Source of the DNA: DATKGQ01 sp035510715
GTDB taxonomy: Bacteria; Patescibacteriota; Saccharimonadia; Saccharimonadales; UBA4665
Direction: 5' to 3'
Assembly (NCBI GenBank): GCA_035510715.1
Contig: DATKGQ010000006.1
Location: forward strand, 1 to 19,851
DNA: 19,851 nt
Part shown: one piece after another, positions 7,144 to 13,907 of the stretch
Layout: each line of letters starts with the position of its first letter
How positions within the stretch are numbered: position 1 is the first letter of the stretch
Translations under genes and position numbers: made by a program
The notes under the pieces: model-generated
Told to the model about the DNA's origin: nothing
Databases searched by the model: none
The model's input: only the letters and a program-made list of their open reading frames with translations

Positions 7144-7152
7144 TGCTAAAAT
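7144..7152 (+). promoter_or_regulatory. Extended -10 promoter of helicase gene
   Basis: TGC followed by TAAAAT (7147-7152); the -35 region is poor. The GTG start lies 7 nt after the -10 box, so a leaderless transcript is predicted. Confidence 0.45.
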
Positions 7153-7159
7153 AGGTTGA

Positions 7160-9322
7160 GTGTTTGAGACTTTACTAGAAGATTTAAATCCTGAACAACA
7201 ACGGGCCGTTACCACAACTGAGGGACCGCTGTTGATTCTGGCCGGCGCCGGGTCAGGTAAGACCAAAACTTTGACGCATCGCATCGCTTACCTTATCGCT
7301 AGTCGCAAGGCGACCCCGTTTAACATATTAGCGGTCACTTTTACCAATAAAGCCGCCAAGGAGATGCGCAGCCGGGTAGCTGTTTTGCTCCATGAAAATC
7401 CGGATAACCGGTCTTTTATGCCTTATGTGGGCACTTTCCACGCTATCTGCGTACGCCTGTTAAGACAGGACGGGGATTATATCGGCGTGCCCAAAACTTT
7501 TGTCATCTTTGACGAGACCGACCGGCTTAATGTCGTTAAACAAGTCAGCCGGCAATTGAAAATTGACGAGAAGACATTTCCGCCGCGCATTATTGTGAGT
7601 CTTATCAGTAGTGCCAAGAGTGAGTTAATCGGTCCGGCCGATTATAAAGGTCTGGCGGTGACGCCGGCGCAGCGGGCTGCCGCTCAAATCTATCCAGTTT
7701 ATGAACGCCAACTCCGTGACGCCATGGCACTTGATTTCGATGATCTAATCAAGCGGACAATCAATCTGCTGTCACATGAGCAGGCGGTTGCCGACAAATG
7801 GCGCCAACAATTTAGCTATATCATGATTGACGAGTACCAGGATACCAATACAGCCCAGTATAAATTGATTAAATTGCTAACCAGTCCAACCCGTAATATT
7901 GCCGTCGTAGGGGACGATTTTCAAGCTATATATAGTTGGCGAGGAGCTGATTTTAGGAATATTTTAAACTTTGAAAGTGATTATCCAAACTGCACAGTCA
8001 TAAAGCTTGAACAGAACTACCGGAGCACTAAGAACATTCTCGATGCCGCCCATGCGGTCATTCAGAATAATACCCAGCGCTCCGATAAGAAATTATGGAC
8101 AGATAAAACCAATGGCCTACCGGTTCAACTGCTCCAAGTTAGTGGCGAAAGGGCAGAAGGGGAGGCAATTGTTCGCATTATCCGGGAGGCAACCATATCC
8201 GGTCGGCGTAAATACCAGGATTTTGCCGTTCTGTACCGGACCAATGCCCAAAGCCGCAGTCTTGAGGAGACCTTCATCCATTACGGACTTCCCTACAGGA
8301 TTATCGGCGGCCAGCGCTTCTACGACCGGAAAGAGATTAAGGATATTGTTGCATACTTGCGGCTATTGTATCAGCCGGAAGACCGGCTTAGCTTTGAGCG
8401 GATTATTAACGTCCCGACCCGCGGTATCGGTCCGAAATCGAGAGAACAGTTTTATTATTGGCAGCATGAGAACAATTTCTTGCTGCAGGCAGCCTTAACC
8501 GCCGTTGAAACATGCGAATCTCTATCACCGAAAGCCCGTAAGGGCTTGGCCGAACTGAGCGATATCTTAACTGTCCTACGCGATTTGGCCCAAGATGATC
8601 TTCCCTCGGTCGTAGTGGAATCGCTTATTAACCGGCTTGACTATCTAGATTTTCTTGATGATGGTACAGCCTTGGGTGCCTCCCGCCAGGAGAATGTCAA
8701 GGAGTTAATGAGCGTAGCCCAGGCCTACCGGGATGTCGGTTTAGCAGATTTCCTGGAAGAAGTAAGTCTCGTCAGTGATATTGACCAGGCTGATTTTAAC
8801 AGCGATGCGGTAACCTTAATGACGTTACACAGCGCCAAAGGCTTAGAGTTCCCGGTAGTCTTCATTACCGGCGTAGAAGAAACTATCCTGCCGCACTCCC
8901 AGTCTTTATATGATCAGTTGGAAATGGAAGAAGAACGACGTCTATGTTATGTCGGCATGACCCGGGCTAAAAGCGAACTCTACATGCTGTTTGCGACCAG
9001 CCGGGTGCTATACGGCAATGTCCAGCATAATCCGCCCAGTCGCTTTTTAAGTGAAATTACGTCTGATTTAGAAAATAACTATGGGCCTAGCATGCTACCG
9101 ATCGCTGAAGCAGGCGCGTCAGGTTCCCGTGATAATTCATCTTCAACCCGACCTGAAAAATCGCCGGATTTACCAAGTCTTCATAAAGGCGACAAAGTCG
9201 AGCATCAAAATTTTGGTATCGGCACTGTCATCAGCTGCGAAGGGGATACAGTCAGTATCCGATTTAAAAACAATGTCACTAAGCAATTGAATATTGAGTA
9301 TGCACCGCTTAAAAAATTGTAG
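7160..9322 (+). CDS. pcrA: UvrD/PcrA-type superfamily 1 DNA helicase
   Basis: A 720-residue ATP-dependent 3'-5' DNA helicase of the UvrD/PcrA/Rep family, acting in repair and clearing of replication or recombination intermediates. Visible motifs: Walker A GAGSGKT (29-35); Ia TFTNKAAKEM; GTFHAICVRLL; Walker B MIDEYQD (about 222-228); motif III GDDFQAIYSWRGAD (251-264); IV LEQNYRST; V TLMTLHSAKGLEFPVVF; VI EERRLCYVGMTRAK. The C-terminal ~45 residues (KGDKVEHQNFGIGTVIS) match the small PcrA/UvrD C-terminal domain. Motif III has Phe254-Gln-Ala where most relatives read Asp-Gln-Ser. The start is GTG without a Shine-Dalgarno, placed 7 nt after a -10 box. UvrD versus PcrA cannot be separated by eye. 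Confidence 0.93.
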   Translation: MFETLLEDLNPEQQRAVTTTEGPLLILAGAGSGKTKTLTHRIAYLIASRKATPFNILAVTFTNKAAKEMRSRVAVLLHENPDNRSFMPYVGTFHAICVRLLRQDGDYIGVPKTFVIFDETDRLNVVKQVSRQLKIDEKTFPPRIIVSLISSAKSELIGPADYKGLAVTPAQRAAAQIYPVYERQLRDAMALDFDDLIKRTINLLSHEQAVADKWRQQFSYIMIDEYQDTNTAQYKLIKLLTSPTRNIAVVGDDFQAIYSWRGADFRNILNFESDYPNCTVIKLEQNYRSTKNILDAAHAVIQNNTQRSDKKLWTDKTNGLPVQLLQVSGERAEGEAIVRIIREATISGRRKYQDFAVLYRTNAQSRSLEETFIHYGLPYRIIGGQRFYDRKEIKDIVAYLRLLYQPEDRLSFERIINVPTRGIGPKSREQFYYWQHENNFLLQAALTAVETCESLSPKARKGLAELSDILTVLRDLAQDDLPSVVVESLINRLDYLDFLDDGTALGASRQENVKELMSVAQAYRDVGLADFLEEVSLVSDIDQADFNSDAVTLMTLHSAKGLEFPVVFITGVEETILPHSQSLYDQLEMEEERRLCYVGMTRAKSELYMLFATSRVLYGNVQHNPPSRFLSEITSDLENNYGPSMLPIAEAGASGSRDNSSSTRPEKSPDLPSLHKGDKVEHQNFGIGTVISCEGDTVSIRFKNNVTKQLNIEYAPLKKL

Positions 9323-9340
9323 CCTTAAACAGATCATATT

Positions 9341-9369
9341 CTGACTAATGACTTCTTATTTGTTACAAT
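9341..9369 (+). promoter_or_regulatory. Promoter of the rpfB-like/rsmA operon
   Basis: CTGACT (9341-9346), a 17-nt spacer and TACAAT (9364-9369) with the extended TGT in front. Transcription would begin near 9376, about 60 nt before the ATG, so this mRNA should have a real leader, unlike several neighbours. Confidence 0.6.
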
Positions 9370-9437
9370 AAAAGCTAGCTCATCTCTAAAGAAGATTATC
9401 CATTTTTGTTTTTAACCAGCATAGAGCTTTAAATAAT

Positions 9438-10730
9438 ATGATTAATCAACGATTACAACCGCCGGACTTGGTAACTCATCTTAAAACCGGAAAAAAAATT
9501 TGGCGGCGCTTAAGAAAACATTTAGCGTTACCAATAACAACAATTTCAATTTTACTGATTGCAACTGTCATAATATTCTTGGCTATTAACAACGGCCGGC
9601 CTCAATTTAAGCCGATTACGGCTTATATTGCCATTGTTTCGCATGACCATGTCAAGCAGATTGTGCCGACTAACGAACCAACGGTTGGTGCCCTATTGAA
9701 AAAATTATCGATTACTCTCAACCAGGGCGATGTCGTTGAACCGAGCCTGGCCACGCCAATTACCCAGGATAACTTCCGGATTAATGTTTACCGGGCGGTA
9801 CCGGTAGAAATTGTTGATGGCAGCCAAAAAGTATTTACCTTTAGCGCCCAAACGACAGCCCGGAGCATTGCCCAACAATCCGGTATTACACTTTATCCGG
9901 AAGATTACGTTTATCTTCAGCCGGTTACTAATTTCTTGGTCCAACCAACCTTGGGGGAGCAGGTTATCATTGTTCCTGCAACACCGGTTAATTTGAATGT
10001 CTATGGCACTCAATCGCTTGTCAGGACACACGCCACTACCGTCGGCGGTCTTTTACTCGCCGAGCACATTACACTTGGACAGAACGACACTGTCCAACCA
10101 GCCGATTCAACGCCTCTAACTACCAATGCTCAGATATTTTTAATCCATCATGGCACTCAACTCACAACGGTTCAGCAAACTGTCCCGATGCCGGTACAGA
10201 CTATTCAAGACGACAGTCTGACCTTCGGAACCAGCGCCATCCGCCAACAAGGGAGCTCTGGTATGGAATTACTGACCTACCAGCAGAATCTTGATAATGG
10301 GATCGTTGTCAGTCAAACCTTAATACAAACAGTCGTGACCCAGCAACCGGTTGCCGAAATTATCGCCAAAGGGCAAGCCGTTCAAATCCCGTCAGATATT
10401 ACGTCCGTAATGGCGGAGGCCGGAATAGCAGTCTCCGATTTCCCATATGTAAACTACATCGTCAGCAATGAATCAGGCTGGTGTCCGACTAAAGTTCAAG
10501 GAGATATTGGCTATTGTCCCGGTTATGCCCCCTCTAACCCAAACGTATTAAATGAGGGAATTGGATATGGATTAGGACAAGCAACACCAGGCAATAAGAT
10601 GGCAGCGTTCGGTGGCGATTGGGAAACGAATCCCGTCACCCAGCTGAAGTGGGCAACTTCTTATGCCTACGGCCGGTACGGCAGCTGGGAAGCCGCCTAT
10701 AATCATTGGCAATATTATCATAACTGGTAA
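9438..10730 (+). CDS. RpfB/YabE-like G5-domain muralytic protein
   Basis: 430 residues. A basic N-terminus precedes one membrane helix (about 31-51). Three DUF348 (YabE-type) repeats follow (about 65-118, 125-180, 188-236), each with the T-V-G-x-L-L or similar helix and an INVYRA- or VYLQPV-like end. A G5 domain spans about 240-312 (VQTIQDDSLTFGT to VAEIIAKG). The C-terminal lysozyme-like domain (337-430) has ESGW with the presumed catalytic E345, then YGLGQATPGNKMA, GGDWETNPVTQLKWA and RYGSWEAAYNHW, the pattern of APF/SLT-type transglycosylases. Two Cys (349, 360) may form a disulfide. It probably cleaves peptidoglycan outside the membrane, for growth or resuscitation. rsmA starts 2 nt downstream, the same order as rpfB-ksgA in Actinobacteria and yabE-rnmV-ksgA in Bacillus. 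Confidence 0.88.
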   Translation: MINQRLQPPDLVTHLKTGKKIWRRLRKHLALPITTISILLIATVIIFLAINNGRPQFKPITAYIAIVSHDHVKQIVPTNEPTVGALLKKLSITLNQGDVVEPSLATPITQDNFRINVYRAVPVEIVDGSQKVFTFSAQTTARSIAQQSGITLYPEDYVYLQPVTNFLVQPTLGEQVIIVPATPVNLNVYGTQSLVRTHATTVGGLLLAEHITLGQNDTVQPADSTPLTTNAQIFLIHHGTQLTTVQQTVPMPVQTIQDDSLTFGTSAIRQQGSSGMELLTYQQNLDNGIVVSQTLIQTVVTQQPVAEIIAKGQAVQIPSDITSVMAEAGIAVSDFPYVNYIVSNESGWCPTKVQGDIGYCPGYAPSNPNVLNEGIGYGLGQATPGNKMAAFGGDWETNPVTQLKWATSYAYGRYGSWEAAYNHWQYYHNW

Positions 10731-10732
10731 CT

Positions 10733-11512
10733 ATGAACACGGAACCTAAAAAATCGCTTGGTCAATATTGGCTGACAGATCGAGAAAGCCTGGAGGCGAT
10801 CTGCGACATAGCCAAGGTGGGCGCTAATGACACGGTACTGGAAATCGGACCAGGCCATGGTTCACTGACCAAGCATTTACTTGCCCGGGGCGCAAAAGTA
10901 ATTGCCGTAGAGTACGACGAAACCCTGATTGAAAATTTACGTAAAAACCTGGCTGGTGATGTTGAATTTGAACATGCCGATATCCGGCACTATGACTTTA
11001 ACCGGTTGCCGCCGGATCATAAATTAATAGCCAACATTCCATATTACCTGACATCTTACTTAATCAGGCTGTTAACGGACGGCAAACATAACAAACCGGC
11101 GATTGTGGCGCTGCTTATCCAGAAAGAGGTTGCCCAGCGGATTGCCGCCAGCCCAGGCGATATGAGCTTGTTAAGCGTTTTTGCCCAGTATTACTATGAA
11201 GTATCGCTGGGTATTATTGTGCCAGCCGGCTTGTTCACACCGCCGCCGAAAGTAGATTCCCAAGTACTTTGTTTAGTGCGCCGTCCGGAGCCGTTATTTA
11301 CAAATATATCGGCTGAAGACTTTTTCCGGGTTGTGCGAGCCGGTTTTTCCCAGCGTCGAAAAACGCTTGTTAATAATTTGAAATCCGGATTGTATCTGTC
11401 AAAAGACAAAGCAGCGGCGATTATGTATAATTGTAAACTTGACCCGTCTATCCGGGCTCAGGCCCTGACTATTGAAAACTGGCATAGTGTCGCCCTGAAG
11501 GCTATTGAATAG
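10733..11512 (+). CDS. rsmA: 16S rRNA dimethyladenosine transferase
   Basis: RsmA/KsgA uses SAM to dimethylate the two adjacent adenosines in the 3'-terminal hairpin of 16S rRNA, a late 30S maturation step. 259 residues, normal length. The N-terminal KKSLGQYWL (6-14) corresponds to the family's KKxLGQNFL. SAM motif I is LEIGPGHG (36-43), the acidic E60 ends motif II, D83 lies in HADI, and NIPYYL (101-106) is the target-adenine motif (N-L/I-P-Y). The C-terminal PPPKVDSQVL and FSQRRKTLVNNL are also typical. It starts 2 nt after the muralytic gene without its own clear ribosome-binding site, suggesting translational coupling. Confidence 0.95.
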   Translation: MNTEPKKSLGQYWLTDRESLEAICDIAKVGANDTVLEIGPGHGSLTKHLLARGAKVIAVEYDETLIENLRKNLAGDVEFEHADIRHYDFNRLPPDHKLIANIPYYLTSYLIRLLTDGKHNKPAIVALLIQKEVAQRIAASPGDMSLLSVFAQYYYEVSLGIIVPAGLFTPPPKVDSQVLCLVRRPEPLFTNISAEDFFRVVRAGFSQRRKTLVNNLKSGLYLSKDKAAAIMYNCKLDPSIRAQALTIENWHSVALKAIE

Positions 11513-11544
11513 AAGATTAAAGTATAAGCAATAATTAAATATGT

Positions 11545-11550
11545 TATAAT
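11545..11550 (+). promoter_or_regulatory. -10 box of tmRNA gene
   Basis: A perfect TATAAT about 35 nt before the mature tmRNA 5' end, with no good -35 match. It would give a precursor with a ~28-nt 5' leader that needs RNase P processing. Confidence 0.45.
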
Positions 11551-11584
11551 AATAGCAGTCACAAATTGTGGCTTTAAAACGTAT

Positions 11585-11987
11585 GGGGCTGAATTTAAGC
11601 TCGACGTCGGACTTTATCGGTTATATCAGCAGGCCGCGTGCCAAGCGTTATATGGCAAAACCACTTAAATGCAAAAAACGCATTTGAAAGCGTGGCTAGT
11701 GCCTGGAACAGTGTAAAAGCTGCTTTCCTCGTACCAGACCTCGCACTAGTTGCAGCTTAAGCGCTGCATCAACGCTGCGTGTGACATCAGATAACGCAAA
11801 AGCGTTTCATATCATCTGGTTGCTGACGTTTTAGCGTCCCTAAAACGTAATAAGCTTTAGGACTAGGGAATAAACCTTTTGTTTGCTTCTATGTTTGTTC
11901 TAGAAAATTTTAAGCAGACTAAGCCTGTAGACGAATAGCCAAGATAAACCGACGGACCTGGAGGGCAGTGCTCCAGCAGCTCCACCA
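11585..11987 (+). ncRNA. ssrA: tmRNA (transfer-messenger RNA)
   Basis: Rescues stalled ribosomes by trans-translation. The 5' GGGGCTG (11585-11591) pairs over 7 bp with CAGCTCC (11977-11983), followed by A and an encoded CCA (11985-11987). Positions 1-22 align without gaps to the Escherichia coli tmRNA start and keep TCGACG. The 3' half contains GACTAAGCCTGTAG, the usual ACUAAGCAUGUAG region. A resume codon GCA at 11671 opens a 29-codon tag. Inverted repeats after the tag fit the pseudoknot region. The elbow is odd: the D-loop GG at positions 13-14 is AA (11597-11598). The T arm is a 6-bp stem CTGGAG/CTCCAG with loop GGCAGTG instead of a TTCRANT loop. Confidence 0.93.
11671..11760 (+). other. 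tmRNA-encoded proteolysis tag reading frame
   Basis: The frame starts at GCA (11671) after the A-rich CTTAAAT and ends at TAA (11758-11760): 29 residues beginning AKNAFESVAS, with AWNSVKAAFLV in the middle and ending PDLALVAA. The LALVAA end matches the hydrophobic (A)LAA-type degron recognised by ClpXP-class proteases. It is long compared with the 10-residue E. coli tag. Confidence 0.8.
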
Positions 11988-12040
11988 TAAGCACTTTCAA
12001 CTCTGTAAAATGTGGTTATTTTATTTATTAAAATGTTTTT

Positions 12041-12847
12041 CTAATTAAACTTAAAACTATTTATAAACTTGCTTACAGTAGAGTCATTCTCGGATACCGT
12101 ATCCACATATATCCAGAAAATATGGTTATTCTTTACGGTAAAAATATCCTTTTCGTAATAACTAGGATTAAACGGATAAGCACTTGCAGGGGACTGAGAT
12201 TCTATCATATATGCAGGCGTATTGTCGATTTGTGTCTCCTTGTTAGATAAAATAGTAACAGGGGCTCCATTTACAGTTGCATTAGTATAAATTTGCGTTA
12301 ATGAATCGCCAAGTTGTGCGGGGGTATAGCTTTGACCAGCTGGCATGTCTGTTTCGTCTACCGAATAGTACGGTACGCCACTAGTGTTACTTTGACTTTC
12401 GTCGACATTAGTAGGGTCTGCAGACCATTGGGTGCCATTAGGGGAGGCGCCATTAGGCAGAGTTATATCTCCGTCATGGGTAATGTATGGAGTTATTGGG
12501 AACCAAGCGCTGAAACCAAATGCGGAGGAAGTATAAATTTTGGAGGAAGTATCATAGGAAGATTTACTACTTATTGAGCTTGAGCTATTCTTTGGGGTAT
12601 CAGATTTTCTATGAAACAAAAATAAAGCAACTAGTGCCACAATTATAAGCAAGAAAATTACGATAATAGGCCACAGTTTTCTAAAAAAAGGTTTATGCGA
12701 CGTATTATTTAATTGATTATTTGATAAAGAATCCGAGCTACTAACTATTGGTGCCACAGGTGATTCGGGTTGTCGATTAGGAATAATATTGCCGCTATCT
12801 GTCTCTATTGACGTATCTTCGGGAGGAGTTTGTTGTGTATCATTCAT
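12041..12847 (-). CDS. Single-pass membrane protein with extracellular PsbP-like domain
   Basis: 268 residues. Residues ~1-52 are a disordered acidic/Pro/Asn-rich tail, followed by basic FFRKLW, a membrane helix (about 59-80, PIIVIFLLIIVALVALFLF), a Ser-rich linker (about 85-105) and an outer domain. That domain starts IYTSSAFGFSAWFP and ends FWIYVDTVSENDSTVSKFINSFKFN, an arrangement typical of PsbP/DcrB-like folds. The prepilin-anchored protein at 15619 ends with a similar domain (YASFKYPSSW ... LVNLINSIKFD). The predicted topology is N-in, C-out. The coding sequence is AT-richer than the glycolysis and rsmA genes. The ATG follows TAGGGGT but lies only 10 nt from a -10 box. Function unknown. 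Confidence 0.75.
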   Translation of the reverse strand: MNDTQQTPPEDTSIETDSGNIIPNRQPESPVAPIVSSSDSLSNNQLNNTSHKPFFRKLWPIIVIFLLIIVALVALFLFHRKSDTPKNSSSSISSKSSYDTSSKIYTSSAFGFSAWFPITPYITHDGDITLPNGASPNGTQWSADPTNVDESQSNTSGVPYYSVDETDMPAGQSYTPAQLGDSLTQIYTNATVNGAPVTILSNKETQIDNTPAYMIESQSPASAYPFNPSYYEKDIFTVKNNHIFWIYVDTVSENDSTVSKFINSFKFN

Positions 12848-12857
12848 GTACCCCTAC

Positions 12858-12885
12858 ATGATAGCTGAAACTTAGTTCTTCGCAA
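12858..12885 (-). promoter_or_regulatory. Promoter of the 12041-12847 gene
   Basis: On the minus strand TTGCGA (12880-12885), a 16-nt spacer and TATCAT (12858-12863). The ATG at 12847 follows the -10 box by 10 nt, leaving a leader of only a few nucleotides. Confidence 0.55.
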
Positions 12886-12926
12886 TAATAATCCTAGTGT
12901 GTATACCCCTAGCGAACTACTATCTC

Positions 12927-12955
12927 TTGAGACTGTTCTCTCCTAAATGTATAAT
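12927..12955 (+). promoter_or_regulatory. Promoter of L,D-transpeptidase leader
   Basis: TTGAGA (12927-12932), a 17-nt spacer and a perfect TATAAT (12950-12955) on the plus strand. Transcription would start near 12962, about 190 nt before the next plus-strand start codon at 13153. Confidence 0.6.
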
Positions 12956-12961
12956 CTATAT

Positions 12962-13152
12962 AGTCATCCCAGAGTAAATACCGCCACCTCCGTATTTCAT
13001 CAAAGATGAGGGGTGAACTTTTTTGGAGGTGCTCCACCACCATTATTTAATTCTATTTTGTTATAGCCGCCATGGTGGCAGAATATTAGCAGCTTGATGA
13101 TATTTGGCTTGTATCTCATAGTAATATCTACATTTAAAATATAAAGATATAG
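12962..13152 (+). promoter_or_regulatory. Structured leader upstream of L,D-transpeptidase
   Basis: The gene-free stretch 12848-13152 holds the divergent promoters and this putative leader. Three pairings compete. CACCTCC (12985-12991) pairs with GGAGGTG (13025-13031). TGGAG pairs with CTCCA over a GTG loop (13024-13036). CCACCAT (13037-13043) pairs with ATGGTGG (13072-13078). A small hairpin TTCATC/GATGAG (12996-13010) and a six-T run (13019-13024) sit inside the first. No known riboswitch class is recognised. It could instead be a free-standing small RNA. Confidence 0.4.
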
Positions 13153-13803
13153 ATGAAGGAAATTAATATATCCAGCCGACAACCTCGACATTCTTTTGCT
13201 AAAAAGCCGAAGAAACACAGCAAACGTAAGTTTCTGTCTTTATTGTTACTTATAGTTTTGTTAGCGGCAGTTTGGTATTTTTCAACTTTGCTTAATCCGG
13301 CTGTAAAAAAACATATTTCTCAGGTAAGCCCAAACCATTCGTCTCAACCCAGCGTTTTAAAACCGGCTACGGTAAACATCTGCAATGGCAATACCATCAG
13401 CCAAAATATTGTCGTCAGTATTGGCCAGCGCCATTTGTGGGCTTGCGCCAAGAATGAACAAGTCTATGACACGGCGGTCATTACTGGCTATACGGGTATC
13501 GCGGGTGATGTTACGCCAGTCGGTACGTATGAGATATATTCCAAGCAGACCGATCGTTATCTAAGCGGGACGGATGGTGTGACCACCTGGCACGACTATG
13601 TTTATTACTGGATGCCCTTCTTAGATAATAAATATGGCACCTATGGATTACATGATGCTACCTGGCGAGCAAGTACCGATTTTGGCAATATCAGCCCGAG
13701 TTCTTCGCTGGCCTCCCACGGCTGCGTGGAAATGCCATTGGCAGCTGCGGCATGGCTATTTGATTGGGCGGCAATTGGCACGACGGTTACAATTCAAGCG
13801 TAA
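13153..13803 (+). CDS. Membrane-anchored L,D-transpeptidase (YkuD)
   Basis: YkuD-domain enzymes form 3-3 peptidoglycan crosslinks or attach proteins through a catalytic Cys. 216 residues: a basic N-terminus (KKPKKHSKRK), a membrane helix (about 27-44), a linker (about 45-75), then the catalytic domain (about 84-215; NIVVSIGQRHLWACAKN, TPVGTYEI). H167 lies in GLHDA, and SHGCVEMP supplies H189, G190 and nucleophile C191. The residue after SHGCV is Glu193 rather than the Arg common in the family. The active site faces outside the cell. The ATG has no strong Shine-Dalgarno; TATAAA (13140-13145) ends 7 nt upstream, and a stronger promoter lies ~190 nt upstream. Confidence 0.9.
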   Translation: MKEINISSRQPRHSFAKKPKKHSKRKFLSLLLLIVLLAAVWYFSTLLNPAVKKHISQVSPNHSSQPSVLKPATVNICNGNTISQNIVVSIGQRHLWACAKNEQVYDTAVITGYTGIAGDVTPVGTYEIYSKQTDRYLSGTDGVTTWHDYVYYWMPFLDNKYGTYGLHDATWRASTDFGNISPSSSLASHGCVEMPLAAAAWLFDWAAIGTTVTIQA

Positions 13804-13821
13804 TTTTACCAACACCAGGTT

Positions 13822-13849
13822 TAACTGCAATAAAGTTTGGTCGCAGTTA
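13822..13849 (+). repeat. Inverted repeat after L,D-transpeptidase
   Basis: TAACTGC (13822-13828) and GCAGTTA (13843-13849) form a perfect 7-bp stem with a 14-nt loop, 18 nt past the stop codon. There is no T run, so it may only protect or pause the transcript's 3' end. Confidence 0.4.
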
Positions 13850-13907
13850 TAGATTAATAAAGTGAGTTGTTGACGATCGTTTGTAATTGCCATAGGCTGA
13901 AGTAGTA

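Noticed and set aside
8007..8498. A 163-codon plus-strand frame inside the helicase gene
   Set aside because: It overlaps conserved helicase motifs in another frame and has a composition typical of a frame shadow.
11988..12040. Terminator after tmRNA
   Set aside because: Only a weak all-AT stem (AAAAT/ATTTT) is present, with no convincing hairpin and T run.
13000..13218. Minus-strand 72-codon frame overlapping the L,D-transpeptidase start and leader
   Set aside because: It runs antisense into the clear YkuD gene; the inner ATG has no ribosome-binding site, and the structured leader explains the region better.
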